From: Gallionella sp.
GTDB taxonomy: Bacteria > Pseudomonadota > Gammaproteobacteria > Burkholderiales > Gallionellaceae
Assembly (NCBI GenBank): GCA_028688275.1
Contig: JAQTYN010000028.1
Coordinates: 1 to 41,966, forward strand
Length of the DNA stretch: 41,966 nt
Reading direction: 5' to 3'
The notes below the pieces were generated by a model, which did no database searches, was not told the origin of the DNA, and was given only the letters and a program-made list of their open reading frames with translations. The position numbers and the translations under genes are program-made. Shown here piece by piece: positions 41,859-41,966 of this stretch; the stretch's first letter is position 1; each line of letters begins with the position of its first letter.

Positions 41859-41966
41859 CAACCGTGTTCCGAATCAAGCAAATTTTGCATTCCACGGAGT
41901 ATTATTTTTCAACATTGAGTTCATGATGGTTAACAACTTTCTCATACAAGCAACGATAACAACTTT

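Noticed and set aside
41664..41918. Plus-strand open frame crossing the end of nagZ
   Set aside because: Out-of-frame shadow of nagZ, extended only by the hairpin region.

Overview
The window looks like the chromosome of a sulfur-oxidising, aerobically respiring gammaproteobacterium, possibly in or near Thiotrichales. This is inferred from gene order and content: gpmI/yibN-grxC-secB-gpsA-trmL, DciA-M23 peptidase-secA-argJ-mutT/thiE, pcm-tolC and sspA-sspB are all recognisable gammaproteobacterial neighbourhoods, and they are interleaved with a sulfide:quinone oxidoreductase and an alternative complex III. I saw no rRNA, tRNA, CRISPR array, transposase or phage gene. Genus-level placement is not possible by eye.

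Left part (1-4869, minus strand): a MoeB/ThiF-type activating enzyme, a small HMA-like protein with a Cys/His-rich tail, the S41 protease CtpA and phosphoglycerate mutase GpmI. Next (4960-11387, plus strand) comes a sulfide module: an ArsR repressor with the SqrR/BigR cysteine pair, an RND periplasmic adaptor, a sulfide:quinone oxidoreductase, a strong terminator, an RND permease and a small DUF2892 membrane protein. It sits with a PglL-like O-oligosaccharyltransferase exactly between gpmI and yibN, two genes that are adjacent and divergent in E. coli.

Middle part (13149-29143): rhodanese YibN, GrxC, SecB, an SH3 protein, GpsA, TrmL, the c-di-GMP-type pilus ATPase MshE with MshG, an internally duplicated membrane protein, DciA-like protein, an M23 peptidase, SecA behind a terminator hairpin, a stand-alone cyclic-nucleotide-fold protein, ArgJ, a PH-like membrane protein, a PAS-EAL protein with a degraded active site, and a Nudix-ThiE fusion.

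Right part (29253-41823): a Pcm-like methyltransferase, TolC behind a 38-bp palindrome, an unknown gene, then actA-actB1-actB2-actC-actD-actE-actF encoding alternative complex III (quinol:cytochrome c/electron carrier oxidoreductase), directly followed by sspA-sspB and then nagZ. In many gammaproteobacteria petABC (cytochrome bc1) occupies the place held here by act, so ACIII seems to have replaced bc1 in situ.

The strongest new signal is a shared 18-bp dyad, TATTAG-N6-CTAATA, found once in front of the adaptor-SQR genes (5291-5308) and once inside the palindrome in front of tolC (29948-29965), 24 kb away. My reading is that one persulfide-sensing repressor controls sulfide oxidation and a complete tripartite efflux pump (adaptor, RND permease, TolC). 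SQR would feed electrons into the quinone pool and ACIII would draw them out. The regulon is inference; the motifs and gene content are seen directly.
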